A DNA stretch of 64,000 nt, from assembly GCF_001968815.1 (NCBI RefSeq), contig NZ_MIEQ01000027.1:248001-312000 (forward strand). The letters are read 5' to 3'. The position numbers and the translations under genes were made by a program. Position 1 is the first letter of the stretch; each line of letters begins with the position of its first letter. The stretch comes from Motiliproteus sp. MSK22-1 (GTDB lineage Bacteria; Pseudomonadota; Gammaproteobacteria; Pseudomonadales; Balneatricaceae). Positions 20,575 through 29,842 of the stretch are shown in pieces. The notes below the pieces were generated by a model. The model saw nothing but the letters and a program-made list of their open reading frames with translations. It was not told the origin of the DNA and ran no database searches.

Positions 20575-21663
20575 ATGAATGACACTGGTACCCCTACGTC
20601 AGTGGAGTCGGCTGTCGGTGATCCCGATAATAGCCGAGAAACTGGCGATTCAAGCAATTCGTTAATAGACAAGATGGCCCGTATTCTGGCGACATCAATA
20701 GTCATAACCGCATTACTATTCTTATTTAATAATTATCTTATTTTCTGGTTAGAGTGGCCGGGGCTGTTGGAGTTTATCTCCCATCAGCAATGGTTCGGCT
20801 TCTCTGCACCGAAAAATCCCTTAACTGCTGAGGAGGTTCCCTTGGGTTGGCTACAACTTGCCAGCTATCTGGGGGGAATCGTTTTGGTTGCTGTTTTTGT
20901 GATGATTACACCCAGGAGGGGGCTCCGGGTTGACGCCAAAGTGCTGTCAGGTTTTGCTGCCTATATAGTCAGGGCTGCATTCTGGGCTGTCTTTATTGTG
21001 GGTCTGGTGGATATGACTATCTCTTTGCTTAGGGTTGAAGAGCTGTTATCCCTTTTTGTTGGTGAGCAAATGACTCAGGATTTGGGGCGTCCACAGTATC
21101 GTGCTATCAATGTCCATTATCCGCTTATTGTCCTATCGTTTATTGTTGCTCTCTTTACTCGTTCTTTAGGTTTTACCTGGCTGGCATTATTAGTCGTTTT
21201 AGCGGAATTTCAGATAGTCCTGCTGCGCTTTGTTTTCTCTTATGAGCAAGTGTTTATGGGAGATTTGGTGCGTTTCTGGTATGCCGCGCTATTTTTATTT
21301 GCCAGTGCCCATACTCTCGTTTGTGAAGGGCATGTTCGTGTGGATGTGCTTTACGCACACTTTGGTCATCGGGCCAAGGCATGGTCCAATACCTTTGGGT
21401 TGCTGGCACTTGGATTGCCTCTTTGCTGGATTATTCTGACAATGGGCATGTGGGTTAAAGGAAGTAGTATCAATAGCCCTCTTTTAAGCTTTGAGGTGTC
21501 TCAGGCCGGCTACGGGATGTATGTCAAATATATGATGGTCGCCTACCTTGTTATTTTTGCACTATCTATGATCGTCCAGTTTTGCAGTTATCTGTTAAGC
21601 AATATCGCCGATCTGCGTAGCGAACCTGGCGCAGAAAAACCTGCCGTCACTTTCAGCCACTAA
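20575..21663 (+). CDS. dctQ: TRAP transporter small permease (DctQ type), long form
   Basis: This 362-residue inner-membrane protein has a hydrophilic N-terminal stretch of about 35 residues and then seven or eight hydrophobic helices. The final part, including LVCEGHVRVDVLY, matches the DctQ signature. At 362 residues it is about twice the usual DctQ length; the extra helices are in the first half. It sits between the receptor gene and the large permease gene, 29 bases upstream of the latter. The function of the extra helices is unknown. Confidence 0.85.
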   Translation: MNDTGTPTSVESAVGDPDNSRETGDSSNSLIDKMARILATSIVITALLFLFNNYLIFWLEWPGLLEFISHQQWFGFSAPKNPLTAEEVPLGWLQLASYLGGIVLVAVFVMITPRRGLRVDAKVLSGFAAYIVRAAFWAVFIVGLVDMTISLLRVEELLSLFVGEQMTQDLGRPQYRAINVHYPLIVLSFIVALFTRSLGFTWLALLVVLAEFQIVLLRFVFSYEQVFMGDLVRFWYAALFLFASAHTLVCEGHVRVDVLYAHFGHRAKAWSNTFGLLALGLPLCWIILTMGMWVKGSSINSPLLSFEVSQAGYGMYVKYMMVAYLVIFALSMIVQFCSYLLSNIADLRSEPGAEKPAVTFSH

Positions 21664-21692
21664 GCCTGAACTAAAATAATAAGGTAAAGATC

Positions 21693-24365
21693 ATGGAGTT
21701 GTTTTTTCTCGTTGTCCTCATCCTGCTGATGGTGATAGCCCTGACCTCCGGCTTCCCTGTCGCGTTTTCTCTTCCGGGCTCTGCTATTTTAGCGATTGGG
21801 TTAGCTGCGTTGTGTGGATGGCTATTTGCCGATGATGCCAGTGCTTATTTTGCCGAAGGGGGACCCATACAATGGCTTAGTGCCGGGGTAACAAACTTCC
21901 GAAGTTTATATTGGGATGTGGAGCGTGACACGCTTATTGCTATTCCTTTGTTCATATTCATGGGGATCATGCTTCAGCGCTCAAAGATCGCTGAAGATCT
22001 GTTAGTCGCTATGGCGCAGCTGTTTGGGCCCGTTCCTGGTGGTTTAGGTATTTCTGTTGTTATTGTCGGAGCTTTATTGGCAGCAACTACCGGTATCGTT
22101 GGAGCAACGGTTATCGCAATGGGATTGATTTCTCTGCCTGCCATGCTACGTAACAATTATTCAAAATCTCTTGCCTGTGGAACCATATGTGCGTCGGGAA
22201 CGCTGGGGCAGATTATTCCTCCCTCTATCGTGTTAATCATACTTGCAGATCAGCTGTCCAGCGCGGCGGATCAGGCAAGTACTATGCGCAAGGCAGAATA
22301 TAAAGAAGCCACTGGCGAATTTGCAATGCCGTCTGCATTTGATATCACTTCAGCCAGTGCGGGTGATATGTTCATGGGGGCGTTGATCCCTGGGTTGATG
22401 TTGGTAGGGCTGTATATTTTGTACATTCTTATCACGGCGCTGATCAGACCCAAGTCCGCACCGCCAGTACCCTATGATGGTAAGTATGATCGTCAGTTTA
22501 TTATCAATGTACTCTTAGCTCTGGTGCCGCCGCTTGGGCTTATTCTGGTAGTGCTGGGCTCTATTATTCTCGGGATAGCAACTGTTAATCAGGCTGGTGC
22601 CATTGGTGCAGTAGGTGCGATGATTATGGGGGGCTACCGATTGACCGGTGGCCAAAGAAACAGTTATTACCCCGCTGTATTGGCTATTGGATCTACAATA
22701 GCGATTGGAGTTGTACTTTCTTTCTACGATATCAATATTAAGAACATCAAGAACCAAAGTGACATCACGGGTATTGCTCTGGCGGTTGTTGCTGTTACCG
22801 GCTTATTGGTTGCGGTGATCTGGAGTGCTTGGCGAGCATATAAAATTGAGAATACGCTCAATGAGGTGATGGTCGAAACTGCAAAAACGACTTCCATGGT
22901 CTTTATCATACTGATCGGTGCAGCCATGCTGACCTCTGCTTTTCGGGGGTTTGGCGGTGAGCATCTGGTTAAGGAGTTTCTGACCGGGCTCCCTGGTGGT
23001 TTTTGGACCCAGTTTGTTGTTGTAATGGTGGTCATATTTTTGTTGGGTTTCTTCCTTGATTTCATTGAAATCGCGGTAGTTGTAGTCCCCATCGTGGCGC
23101 CTATTCTTTTGGCTGATCCAGGAGCAAATATTACTGCGGTCTGGTTGGGCGTTATGATCGGGCTTAACATTCAAACCTCCTTTCTGACTCCTCCTTTTGG
23201 TTTTGCACTGTTTTATCTGCGTGGTGTTGCGCCAAAAATTGTTAAAACACTGCATATATACAAGGGGGCTGTGGTCTTTATCGGCTTGCAGTTGCTGGCG
23301 TTGGTGATCGCTGGAATGTTCCCGATAATGGTGAATTATCTGCCCAACAGGACTCACCTGACGTCCGAGACGGCACCGCCGCCGATGAATCCCCGATTAC
23401 AGTCTTGTATGGAAGATTATGTATTCAATATTTATGACACCGAGGGAGACCGGCTGCGGGCTAGTATTGATCGAGTTAAGGCGGCGGATATCAGCTATTT
23501 GCCGAAGAAGCAGCGGGAATCTCTTGCGGCCGGCTTTGATAAGGCATCAGCAACCTTTGGTTTGGTAGAAAACATTAGGCTAGCCGAGCAAAAACTGGCT
23601 GATTACAGCCCTGACTACCGCCCACTACACTACCAGGTGCGAGATTTGCAGGAGGAAATTCGAGATCGTAATCAATTAATTACCGATTACGAACGGGATT
23701 TTGTACGAATCTCCCGAGAAGATAAGGTCGACCAGGTGCGTCTTGATAATCTGCAGCAAAAAATATCAGAGATTAAGTCTGAGCAAGCGCAGTTAGAAGC
23801 ACAAGTACCTGCTGAGTGGGTGTCTGCCCGTAAGGGCTATACGGATCTGTCTTCCGCTGTTAAGAAGGCTAAAAGCAGCTATCGTAACAACGTCGACGGT
23901 GCTTATGAAGCAGTCACAGAGCTACGGCAGGTAATTGATGATGCGGAGGCTCTTGCTGCATTAGAGCCTGATCTTTTAGGCCTGGAAGAGGTGATTACAG
24001 AAGTAACATCTAAGCCAATGGCAAAAGAGGCAATGGACAAAATCAAGGCTGTAGAAAGCTCCTTGGGTTCTGTCGCATCTGCGAGCGCGATTAAGAGTAA
24101 GCTTTCTAAAGCACGCCGCGCATTAAAGAAAAAGCCAAATACTGAAAAGGCCCTTAAACAGCTGAAGCAAGGGTTAAAAGTATTTGCTAACGAGGTGGAG
24201 TGGCGCCGAAGGGCTGCGACTGAGTTGGCTCCGGCGCTGGCGGAATATGATGATGCGATTAAGCACAGTATTGGTTTGCGCTTGCAGAAACGCTTGACCA
24301 TCGACCAGGCTGAATTCGTAGCAAGCTGCCAATCTGTTCACAGGGATATTTCACTTAACTTTTAA
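21693..24365 (+). CDS. dctM: TRAP transporter large permease (DctM type) with long coiled-coil tail
   Basis: Residues 1-550 form a DctM large permease, the transport subunit, with repeated hydrophobic helices and signature stretches such as FIFMGIMLQRSKIAEDLL and ASGTLGQIIPPSIVLIILAD (each trimmed to 20 or fewer here). Residues from about 550 to 890 are hydrophilic, highly charged and heptad-rich, predicted to be alpha-helical and coiled-coil, and have no match to a named domain that I know. A plain DctM ends near 430-550 residues, so the tail is an addition. Its side of the membrane is not settled by the sequence. It ends convergent with the oxidase gene. Confidence 0.85.
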   Translation: MELFFLVVLILLMVIALTSGFPVAFSLPGSAILAIGLAALCGWLFADDASAYFAEGGPIQWLSAGVTNFRSLYWDVERDTLIAIPLFIFMGIMLQRSKIAEDLLVAMAQLFGPVPGGLGISVVIVGALLAATTGIVGATVIAMGLISLPAMLRNNYSKSLACGTICASGTLGQIIPPSIVLIILADQLSSAADQASTMRKAEYKEATGEFAMPSAFDITSASAGDMFMGALIPGLMLVGLYILYILITALIRPKSAPPVPYDGKYDRQFIINVLLALVPPLGLILVVLGSIILGIATVNQAGAIGAVGAMIMGGYRLTGGQRNSYYPAVLAIGSTIAIGVVLSFYDINIKNIKNQSDITGIALAVVAVTGLLVAVIWSAWRAYKIENTLNEVMVETAKTTSMVFIILIGAAMLTSAFRGFGGEHLVKEFLTGLPGGFWTQFVVVMVVIFLLGFFLDFIEIAVVVVPIVAPILLADPGANITAVWLGVMIGLNIQTSFLTPPFGFALFYLRGVAPKIVKTLHIYKGAVVFIGLQLLALVIAGMFPIMVNYLPNRTHLTSETAPPPMNPRLQSCMEDYVFNIYDTEGDRLRASIDRVKAADISYLPKKQRESLAAGFDKASATFGLVENIRLAEQKLADYSPDYRPLHYQVRDLQEEIRDRNQLITDYERDFVRISREDKVDQVRLDNLQQKISEIKSEQAQLEAQVPAEWVSARKGYTDLSSAVKKAKSSYRNNVDGAYEAVTELRQVIDDAEALAALEPDLLGLEEVITEVTSKPMAKEAMDKIKAVESSLGSVASASAIKSKLSKARRALKKKPNTEKALKQLKQGLKVFANEVEWRRRAATELAPALAEYDDAIKHSIGLRLQKRLTIDQAEFVASCQSVHRDISLNF

Positions 24366-24375
24366 TTTCGATAAT

Positions 24376-24408
24376 CCTGTCACGGCACTGATTCAGTACC
24401 GTGACAGG
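24376..24408. terminator. Hairpin between convergent dctM and the oxidase gene
   Basis: CCTGTCACGG (24376-24385) pairs perfectly with CCGTGACAGG (24399-24408), and ACTG/CAGT pair inside the loop. No T-run follows on either strand. It probably ends or protects both transcripts. Confidence 0.55.
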
Positions 24409-24444
24409 TGATCGGAGTGATTGTACTGAAGGGATATATCCTGG

Positions 24445-25596
24445 TTAAATTTGAATGCAATGAGATTGCTTGAGTTGGCTTACTGAATTGCAACCCAGTA
24501 GTGCCATGGATCTTTCAATCTCAGTTTTAAGGAGTATTAAAGCTTGTTCCACTCCCGCTTGGCCTCCAGCGGCTAAGCCGTAGAGGTACGGGCGTCCAAT
24601 TGAGCAAGCGTTGGCCCCTAACGCTAATGCCTTAATGACGTCGGTTCCGCGGCGAATTCCACCATCAACAATCAGTTCCAGTTGATCACCGATTGCCTCT
24701 CTAATGGGAGCAATGCAATCGATGGGAGCGGGTGTGCAGTCTAGTTGTCTTCCTCCATGGTTTGAAATCATCAGGGCACTTGCGCCGATATCCAGTGATT
24801 TTTTTGCATCATCAGGGCTTTGTACGCCCTTGATTACAAAAGGACCGTCCCATTGTTCTGCCAGCCAGGCGGCGTCATCCCAATTGATCGAGCGATCAAA
24901 TTGGCTGTTAACATACTCGACTAGCCCAACGGTACCTTTGCCGATTGCATCAACCCGGTGGGCTACATTGGCCAGCTGGAAATCAGGATTACGCCAAAGG
25001 TTAAGAGCCCACTGAGGATGGCTGGCAAAGCTTAACAGGCTTTTCAGGGTGAATTTGGGTGGCATGCTCATACCATTAATCAGATCCCGCTCTCTGTTTC
25101 CAGCCAGTGGAGTATCGACTGTCAGACACAGTGCTTTATATCCAGCCGCTTTGCAGCGTTGTACAAATTCTCGAGTAAGCTCTCGATCTTTTAAAATATA
25201 AATTTGGAACATCTTAGGGCTTGTTGTTTCGCGGGCAATATCTTCAAGGCTGGTAGTGGCCATTGTGGATAGACTATAAAGTGTACCAAGCTTGTCTGCT
25301 GCTCTGGCGACGGCATATTCTTTGTCGTGATGAAATAGCCTGGACATTCCCGTTGGGGCCAGAAGCAAGGGCATAGCCAGCTCGCAACCCAGTACCTGGG
25401 TTGCGAGATCAATACTCTCAATATTGTTAAGATAGTTGGGTAACAACTGATAGTCATTGAAGGCATTGGAGTTGCGCTTCATCGACCATTCATCGTCTGC
25501 TCCTCCATCAATATAGTGAAACATCGGGGCAGGTAGGCGGCGCTTGGCTAGTGCTCGCAAGTGTTCGATATTAAAGCAATGGTCAAGCGCTGACAT
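24445..25596 (-). CDS. lldD: FMN-dependent alpha-hydroxy-acid oxidase (LldD/lactate dehydrogenase type)
   Basis: This 383-residue enzyme belongs to the FMN-dependent alpha-hydroxy-acid oxidising family (L-lactate dehydrogenase LldD, glycolate oxidase, mandelate dehydrogenase). It shows DGGADDEWS, PMLLAPTG-like AMPLLLAPTG, the catalytic region ISNHGGRQLD (His and Arg) and the FMN segment VDGGIRRGTDV. It is the last gene of the run lutA-lutB-lutC-lldD on the minus strand, 63 bases after lutC. L-lactate is the likeliest substrate from context, but other 2-hydroxy acids cannot be excluded. Confidence 0.88.
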   Translation of the reverse strand: MSALDHCFNIEHLRALAKRRLPAPMFHYIDGGADDEWSMKRNSNAFNDYQLLPNYLNNIESIDLATQVLGCELAMPLLLAPTGMSRLFHHDKEYAVARAADKLGTLYSLSTMATTSLEDIARETTSPKMFQIYILKDRELTREFVQRCKAAGYKALCLTVDTPLAGNRERDLINGMSMPPKFTLKSLLSFASHPQWALNLWRNPDFQLANVAHRVDAIGKGTVGLVEYVNSQFDRSINWDDAAWLAEQWDGPFVIKGVQSPDDAKKSLDIGASALMISNHGGRQLDCTPAPIDCIAPIREAIGDQLELIVDGGIRRGTDVIKALALGANACSIGRPYLYGLAAGGQAGVEQALILLKTEIERSMALLGCNSVSQLKQSHCIQI

Positions 25597-25659
25597 GCTA
25601 TGTCCTTCCTTATTCTATTGTTAAAGCCGATGCCTGTTGGTAACTTTATGATGTAAAAA

Positions 25660-26328
25660 TTACTCAGCAACAAGGAAGATAACAAGACGCTTAGGACCAT
25701 GGGCTCCCATTTGTAATTTTTGCTCGATATCCGCGCTTCTGGAAGGGCCTGTTATCATATTTACGGTGCGGGGCATTTCTGCTCTTTGGCTGCGTAGTTT
25801 ATCCCAGGCTTCTTCATAGGCTCCGACGATATTACTTTGGCGAAGCATGACCAAATGGATGTCCGGTAGGAAGTTTAACGTGGTTGGAGAATCTGCGCCG
25901 GAAAGCAGCATTAGTGTTCCTGTTTCAGCAATGCCTGCAAATGAGCTGGTCAGGCTTACTAAATCACCTGCTTGGGCTGGGCGACGTTCAATGGTTATAT
26001 CTCTAAGCACACTCCAGTCGAGCTGGCTGAGTTCCGCAGAGTTGGCACTGACCAGGTGCGTGAGTTTATTTTCACCAAGGAATTTATTAACAGCGAATGG
26101 GAATTCTGAGCTGTTATCCAGTTTTATTAATTCAGCAGAGGCTTCAGCAACCATTTCGATAAAAAGCTGGATCTGTTCGTTGTGGGGCAGTTTGCTGCGA
26201 GCAGGTATGGTGTTGCTGGGGTGTTCCTTAAGTCTGCCCTGCACAGCTTTTAAGGCATCTCCCTGCAGAGCATCACGTTTTAGACCACGGCGTATATTGG
26301 CAAATATCTGTTCACGAGAAGAGCTCAT
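25660..26328 (-). CDS. lutC: Lactate utilisation protein LutC (LUD domain)
   Basis: LutC is part of the LutABC lactate-oxidising iron-sulfur complex. This 222-residue protein begins MSSSREQIFANIRRGLKR and carries the LUD domain, including GIAETGTLMLLSG and GPSRSADIEQKLQMGAHGPK (trimmed). The start at 26328 was chosen over a longer frame because it matches family length and begins 1 base after the lutB stop codon, typical of translational coupling. The next gene downstream is the FMN oxidase. Confidence 0.93.
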   Translation of the reverse strand: MSSSREQIFANIRRGLKRDALQGDALKAVQGRLKEHPSNTIPARSKLPHNEQIQLFIEMVAEASAELIKLDNSSEFPFAVNKFLGENKLTHLVSANSAELSQLDWSVLRDITIERRPAQAGDLVSLTSSFAGIAETGTLMLLSGADSPTTLNFLPDIHLVMLRQSNIVGAYEEAWDKLRSQRAEMPRTVNMITGPSRSADIEQKLQMGAHGPKRLVIFLVAE

Positions 26329-26329
26329 G

Positions 26330-27775
26330 CTAACTCCGGCACTTATTGTCTGGGTGTGAAGGACTTGTTTCTGTTGATTGGTTCTTTTTCCACTGGTCCA
26401 TAAACGTACCGCCTTCGGGTGCGGGTAGATCTCTCCAGGCTGTCCAGCCATTTTTTAGGGGCAGTGAGCGGATACGTCGACTCTTTCCACCCATCAGCTT
26501 GAGCGAGAAGGCACTGGCACGAGCCAGCCAGCGATAAAGGGCTGGTCGTTTTGCAAAGTAGGCCCAAGTGCCTATTCCAAATCGAAAACCTTTGGGGGAA
26601 AGGTGTTTTTCAAATTCCTTTTCTCGCCAGTGCCGCATCATTTTGGGTAATGGGATGTGCACAGGACACACTGATTCGCATTTACCGCAGAAAGTTGAAG
26701 CATTGGGGAGGTGGCCTGATTTCTCGATACCAATCAGTTTTGGCGTCAGAACCGAACCCATAGGACCGGGGTAGACCCAGCCGTAAGCGTGTCCGCCAAC
26801 GGCACCATAAACCGGGCAATGATTCATACAGGCCGAACAGCGAATACATCGGAGCATGTCTTGAAACTGGGTGCCAATCATTTCACTTCGGCCATTATCC
26901 AGTAATACTACGTGGTATTCCTCGGGGCCATCAGCATCGTTTTCGCGGCGAGGGCCGGTGGATAGAGTGTTGTATACGGTGAACTCCTGGCCGGTAGCGG
27001 ATCGAGCTAACAGGCGCAGAAACAGAGACATATCTTCCAGCGTCGGGACAACCTTGTCTATGGTGGTAATAACGATGTGCACGCGCGGCAGAGTTTGTGT
27101 TAAATCACCATTGCCTTCGTTGGTCACGATTATAGTGCTGCCGGTTTCCGCCACACAGAAGTTGGCGCCGGTAATGCCTACGTCTGCTGCGACAAACTTG
27201 TCGCGTAAAACTTCACGGGCCTCCTGCATTAGAGCAGCAGGATCGCTGGTATGGGGAGTGCCGTGTTTTTCTGAAAAAATGCTACTGACATCATCAAGGT
27301 TAAGATGTATCGCCGGTGCAATGATGTGGCTGGGATGGTCCTCACGCAGCTGTAGTATGTATTCACCGAGGTCTGTTTCTACCGGTTGAACACCATTGCT
27401 CTCCAGATACTCATTTAGATTGATCTCTTCAGAAACCATGGACTTGCCTTTGGTGACCGTTTTGGCGTTCGCTTTTTGGCAAATATCCAGGATCGCTTTT
27501 CTGGCATCTTCTGCATCACAGGCCCAATGGACGTTACCTCCATTTTTTGTCACATTGGTTTCGAATTCTTCGAGGTAGAAATCCAGGTTTGCGATAACAT
27601 GGTTTTTAATATCACGACCTTCGTTACGCAGTAGTTCAAATTCCGGCATTCGTTGTACAGCGTTGGCACGTTTTACCGGGAAGCCGTTCCTGAGGTTACC
27701 GAGTGCTTTCTGAAGTCCGGGATTATCCAGAGCTTTCTTGGAACTGTTTTTAAAGTCCGGGCTGTTGATCTGCAT
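26330..27775 (-). CDS. lutB: Lactate utilisation iron-sulfur protein LutB
   Basis: This 481-residue protein has an N-terminal LUD-like domain and a C-terminal ferredoxin-like part with two cysteine sets, CIRCSACMNHCPVYG and CGKCESVCPVHIP, which bind 4Fe-4S clusters. LutB passes electrons from lactate oxidation within LutABC. It lies 15 bases downstream of lutA and ends 1 base before lutC. The C-terminal 80 residues are basic and of unclear role. Confidence 0.94.
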   Translation of the reverse strand: MQINSPDFKNSSKKALDNPGLQKALGNLRNGFPVKRANAVQRMPEFELLRNEGRDIKNHVIANLDFYLEEFETNVTKNGGNVHWACDAEDARKAILDICQKANAKTVTKGKSMVSEEINLNEYLESNGVQPVETDLGEYILQLREDHPSHIIAPAIHLNLDDVSSIFSEKHGTPHTSDPAALMQEAREVLRDKFVAADVGITGANFCVAETGSTIIVTNEGNGDLTQTLPRVHIVITTIDKVVPTLEDMSLFLRLLARSATGQEFTVYNTLSTGPRRENDADGPEEYHVVLLDNGRSEMIGTQFQDMLRCIRCSACMNHCPVYGAVGGHAYGWVYPGPMGSVLTPKLIGIEKSGHLPNASTFCGKCESVCPVHIPLPKMMRHWREKEFEKHLSPKGFRFGIGTWAYFAKRPALYRWLARASAFSLKLMGGKSRRIRSLPLKNGWTAWRDLPAPEGGTFMDQWKKNQSTETSPSHPDNKCRS

Positions 27776-27790
27776 ATTCAGTTCCCTAAT

Positions 27791-28579
27791 TTAAAGTTCG
27801 TTAGCCAGGTCGTATTGGGCTTCGCCAATAGCGGGGGCCTGGGTCATATTGGCCAAAACCTCCACTACGTGTCTAACCTCTATTGTTGATCCTTCCCGTT
27901 TGAGCTTGCCCGCCATATTGAGTAGGCAGCCTAAATCTCCACCCAGCAGCGTCTTGGCGCCAGTATCTTCGGCATTGCTTGACTTGTTTGATACCATGCG
28001 ATTAGAAATATCCGGATACTTAATGCAAAACGTGCCACCAAAACCACAGCAGGTTTCGGCCTCATTCATTTCTTTGATATCCAGGTTGTCTATTTTTCCA
28101 AGCAACTGACGAGGCTGGTTTTTGACTCCCAGTTCCCGCAGACCTGCACAGGAGTCGTGATAGGTAATTGAGCCCTGATAATCCGCAATAATTTGATCAA
28201 AACTAAGTATGTCAGTGAGAAAAGATGTTATTTCATAGGCTCGTGTAGCAAGGGTTTCAGCTCTGGCTTTATAAGGATCATTGTCAGAGAACAATTCCGG
28301 ATACTGTCTTAGCATGCCTATGCATGAACCCGAAGGGCCTACGATATATTCAAACCCATCGAACGCGTCTATAACATTTTTAGCTATCTCTGCAGTGCTG
28401 CTTCTGTCGCCTGAATTGAAACTTGGCTGGCCACAACAGGTCTGGGTGTCCGGTACTTCGACGATACAGCCTGCTTGCTCAAGTAATTTAACCGTCGCAA
28501 AACCAATACTGGGGCGAAACATGTCAACCAGACAGGTGACAAATAGTCCGACACGATGGGGTGGATTAGTTAGGGTCAT
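27791..28579 (-). CDS. lutA: Lactate utilisation protein LutA
   Basis: LutA is the (Fe-S)-binding, heterodisulfide-reductase-like subunit. The 262-residue protein contains the two cysteine-rich CCG motifs, as TCCGQPSFNSG and TCCGFGGTF, that hold a non-cubane or linear cluster in this family. It is the first gene of the minus-strand lut run. An LldR-type palindrome lies 127-137 bases upstream of its start, in the gap shared with the divergent regulator gene. Confidence 0.94.
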   Translation of the reverse strand: MTLTNPPHRVGLFVTCLVDMFRPSIGFATVKLLEQAGCIVEVPDTQTCCGQPSFNSGDRSSTAEIAKNVIDAFDGFEYIVGPSGSCIGMLRQYPELFSDNDPYKARAETLATRAYEITSFLTDILSFDQIIADYQGSITYHDSCAGLRELGVKNQPRQLLGKIDNLDIKEMNEAETCCGFGGTFCIKYPDISNRMVSNKSSNAEDTGAKTLLGGDLGCLLNMAGKLKREGSTIEVRHVVEVLANMTQAPAIGEAQYDLANEL

Positions 28580-28705
28580 GTTATCTACCTGAAATTTTTG
28601 GCTGGGTTAGCGGTGAGCTTATTCGTTCGAAGTAGTCAGCGCATCTGTAAAACCTGTAATAACCTTAGCTTATCGTGGAAAAAGAAATAAAATTTAACTA
28701 TAAAG

Positions 28706-28716
28706 TGGTCTGACCA
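28706..28716. promoter_or_regulatory. LldR/FadR-family operator palindrome
   Basis: TGGTCTGACCA is a perfect palindrome around the central base and fits the TNGTNNNACNA pattern known for LldR-type GntR regulators. It stands between lutA and the divergent GntR gene, so it could control both. Confidence 0.7.
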
Positions 28717-28842
28717 TGGTTCTGCTGGTGTTTATGTCTGCTTATTTACTCTGATTAGCGTATTTGAGTAACTCTTGGAAGAATTGTAACGATCAGAGTA
28801 GTGTGGTTCAGAAAGGTTAATGCGAAAAGAAATGAAGCAACG

Positions 28843-28882
28843 TTGGAGTTGTTGATAGTGGCTTGGAGTCATTGATAGTGGC
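28843..28882 (+). repeat. 20-base tandem duplication over the regulator start
   Basis: Two adjacent 20-base copies (28843-28862 and 28863-28882) differ at 2 positions. Each carries a TTGGAG Shine-Dalgarno-like site and a GTG. The first GTG (28858) opens a 5-codon frame that stops at 28875, 2 bases before the second GTG, which starts the regulator. Confidence 0.85.
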
Positions 28883-29630
28883 AAGTACAACAGAAGGCAA
28901 CCAGGACGGTGTTGTCCATCGTGTTGCTCTGGAGTTGGAGCGCAGGATCGTTTGTGGCGATATATGCCCGGGACAAAAGTTACCCTCGCAACGAAAGCTG
29001 GCAGAGGACTTAGGTGTCTCCCGCTCGTCGGTGCGGGAGGCTGTGCAGGAGTTACAGAGCAAGGGTTTGATTGAGACTTATCATGGTGGAGGGAGTTTTA
29101 GTAAAAACTTACTCGAAGGTTTCTATCAGTTGCCAATAACCACTTCTCATACTGACCAGCAATTACTAAAGGATCAGCAGTTCAGTAGTCATGATATCCA
29201 GCATCAAGTGATGGAAATGCGTGAAATTCTGGAAGGTGAAGCGGCTTATTTTGCGGCCCTTCGTGCTTCAGACAGACAGCTTGAGGCGTTGAGTGAAGAG
29301 TATCAGCGCATGCTGCGGCGCAGTAGTGGTGAGACCACGCTTAAAAAGGCTAAGGCGGACCTCAGGTTTCATATGATGATTGCGGAATCAAGCCATCACC
29401 TGCTGGTAATCTCTATAAGTCAGGTAATGTACAGCAAGTATTTTAACGCTATCTATGGAGTTTTATCCCGAACTTTAAAGAAAACGGGAAAGTATCCGCC
29501 GAAAATTAGTATGCAGCATGCCGATATCTATCAGGCCGTAATAGGTCGAGATGCGCGAGCAGCGCGTCAGGCTGCCTCAGAACATATACGCTATACTCGC
29601 CAGCAATTAACCGGCCCTTTTCGGAGCTAA
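28878..29630 (+). CDS. GntR/FadR-family regulator, LldR/LutR-like
   Basis: This 250-residue protein has an N-terminal winged helix-turn-helix (LPSQRKLAEDLGVSRSSVREAV) and a C-terminal FCD effector domain from about residue 85 (EILEGEAAYFAALRAS). I chose GTG 28878 because TTGGAG lies 9 bases upstream; an in-frame TTG at 28863 is possible. It is divergent from lutABC-lldD with an LldR-type palindrome between, so it is the likely repressor relieved by lactate. Its regulation of the TRAP genes is not shown, as no matching palindrome was seen before dctP. Confidence 0.88.
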   Translation: MASTTEGNQDGVVHRVALELERRIVCGDICPGQKLPSQRKLAEDLGVSRSSVREAVQELQSKGLIETYHGGGSFSKNLLEGFYQLPITTSHTDQQLLKDQQFSSHDIQHQVMEMREILEGEAAYFAALRASDRQLEALSEEYQRMLRRSSGETTLKKAKADLRFHMMIAESSHHLLVISISQVMYSKYFNAIYGVLSRTLKKTGKYPPKISMQHADIYQAVIGRDARAARQAASEHIRYTRQQLTGPFRS

Positions 29631-29714
29631 GAATGCACAGGTTTGAGTATTCTGGCCATTGAAACAACGAAGGTTCAGCTGATCTGCTGAAAATTCAGCT
29701 CCTTATCTCTTGTC

Positions 29715-29830
29715 GTGAGACTCCAGAGGCTGATAAAATCCCGCCTTGGCTTTTCGGGCCTCAATAGCTTTTTCATATTTGATTTCCAAGCCAGACTTGG
29801 ATTCAGTCTCACGGGAGACGGGGCTATTGA
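29715..29830 (+). promoter_or_regulatory. Structured thrS 5' leader with interlocking inverted repeats
   Basis: GTGAGACT (29715-29722) pairs with AGTCTCAC (29805-29812), and TCAATAGC (29761-29768) pairs with GCTATTGA (29823-29830). The two 8-base perfect stems interlock in order, giving a possible pseudoknot. A small hairpin, CCAAG/CTTGG at 29786-29800, lies inside. The region ends 113 bases before thrS. No tRNA-Thr-like CGU loop was recognised. Its being transcribed as a leader is an inference. Confidence 0.4.
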
Positions 29831-29842
29831 TTAAAATGTGGT

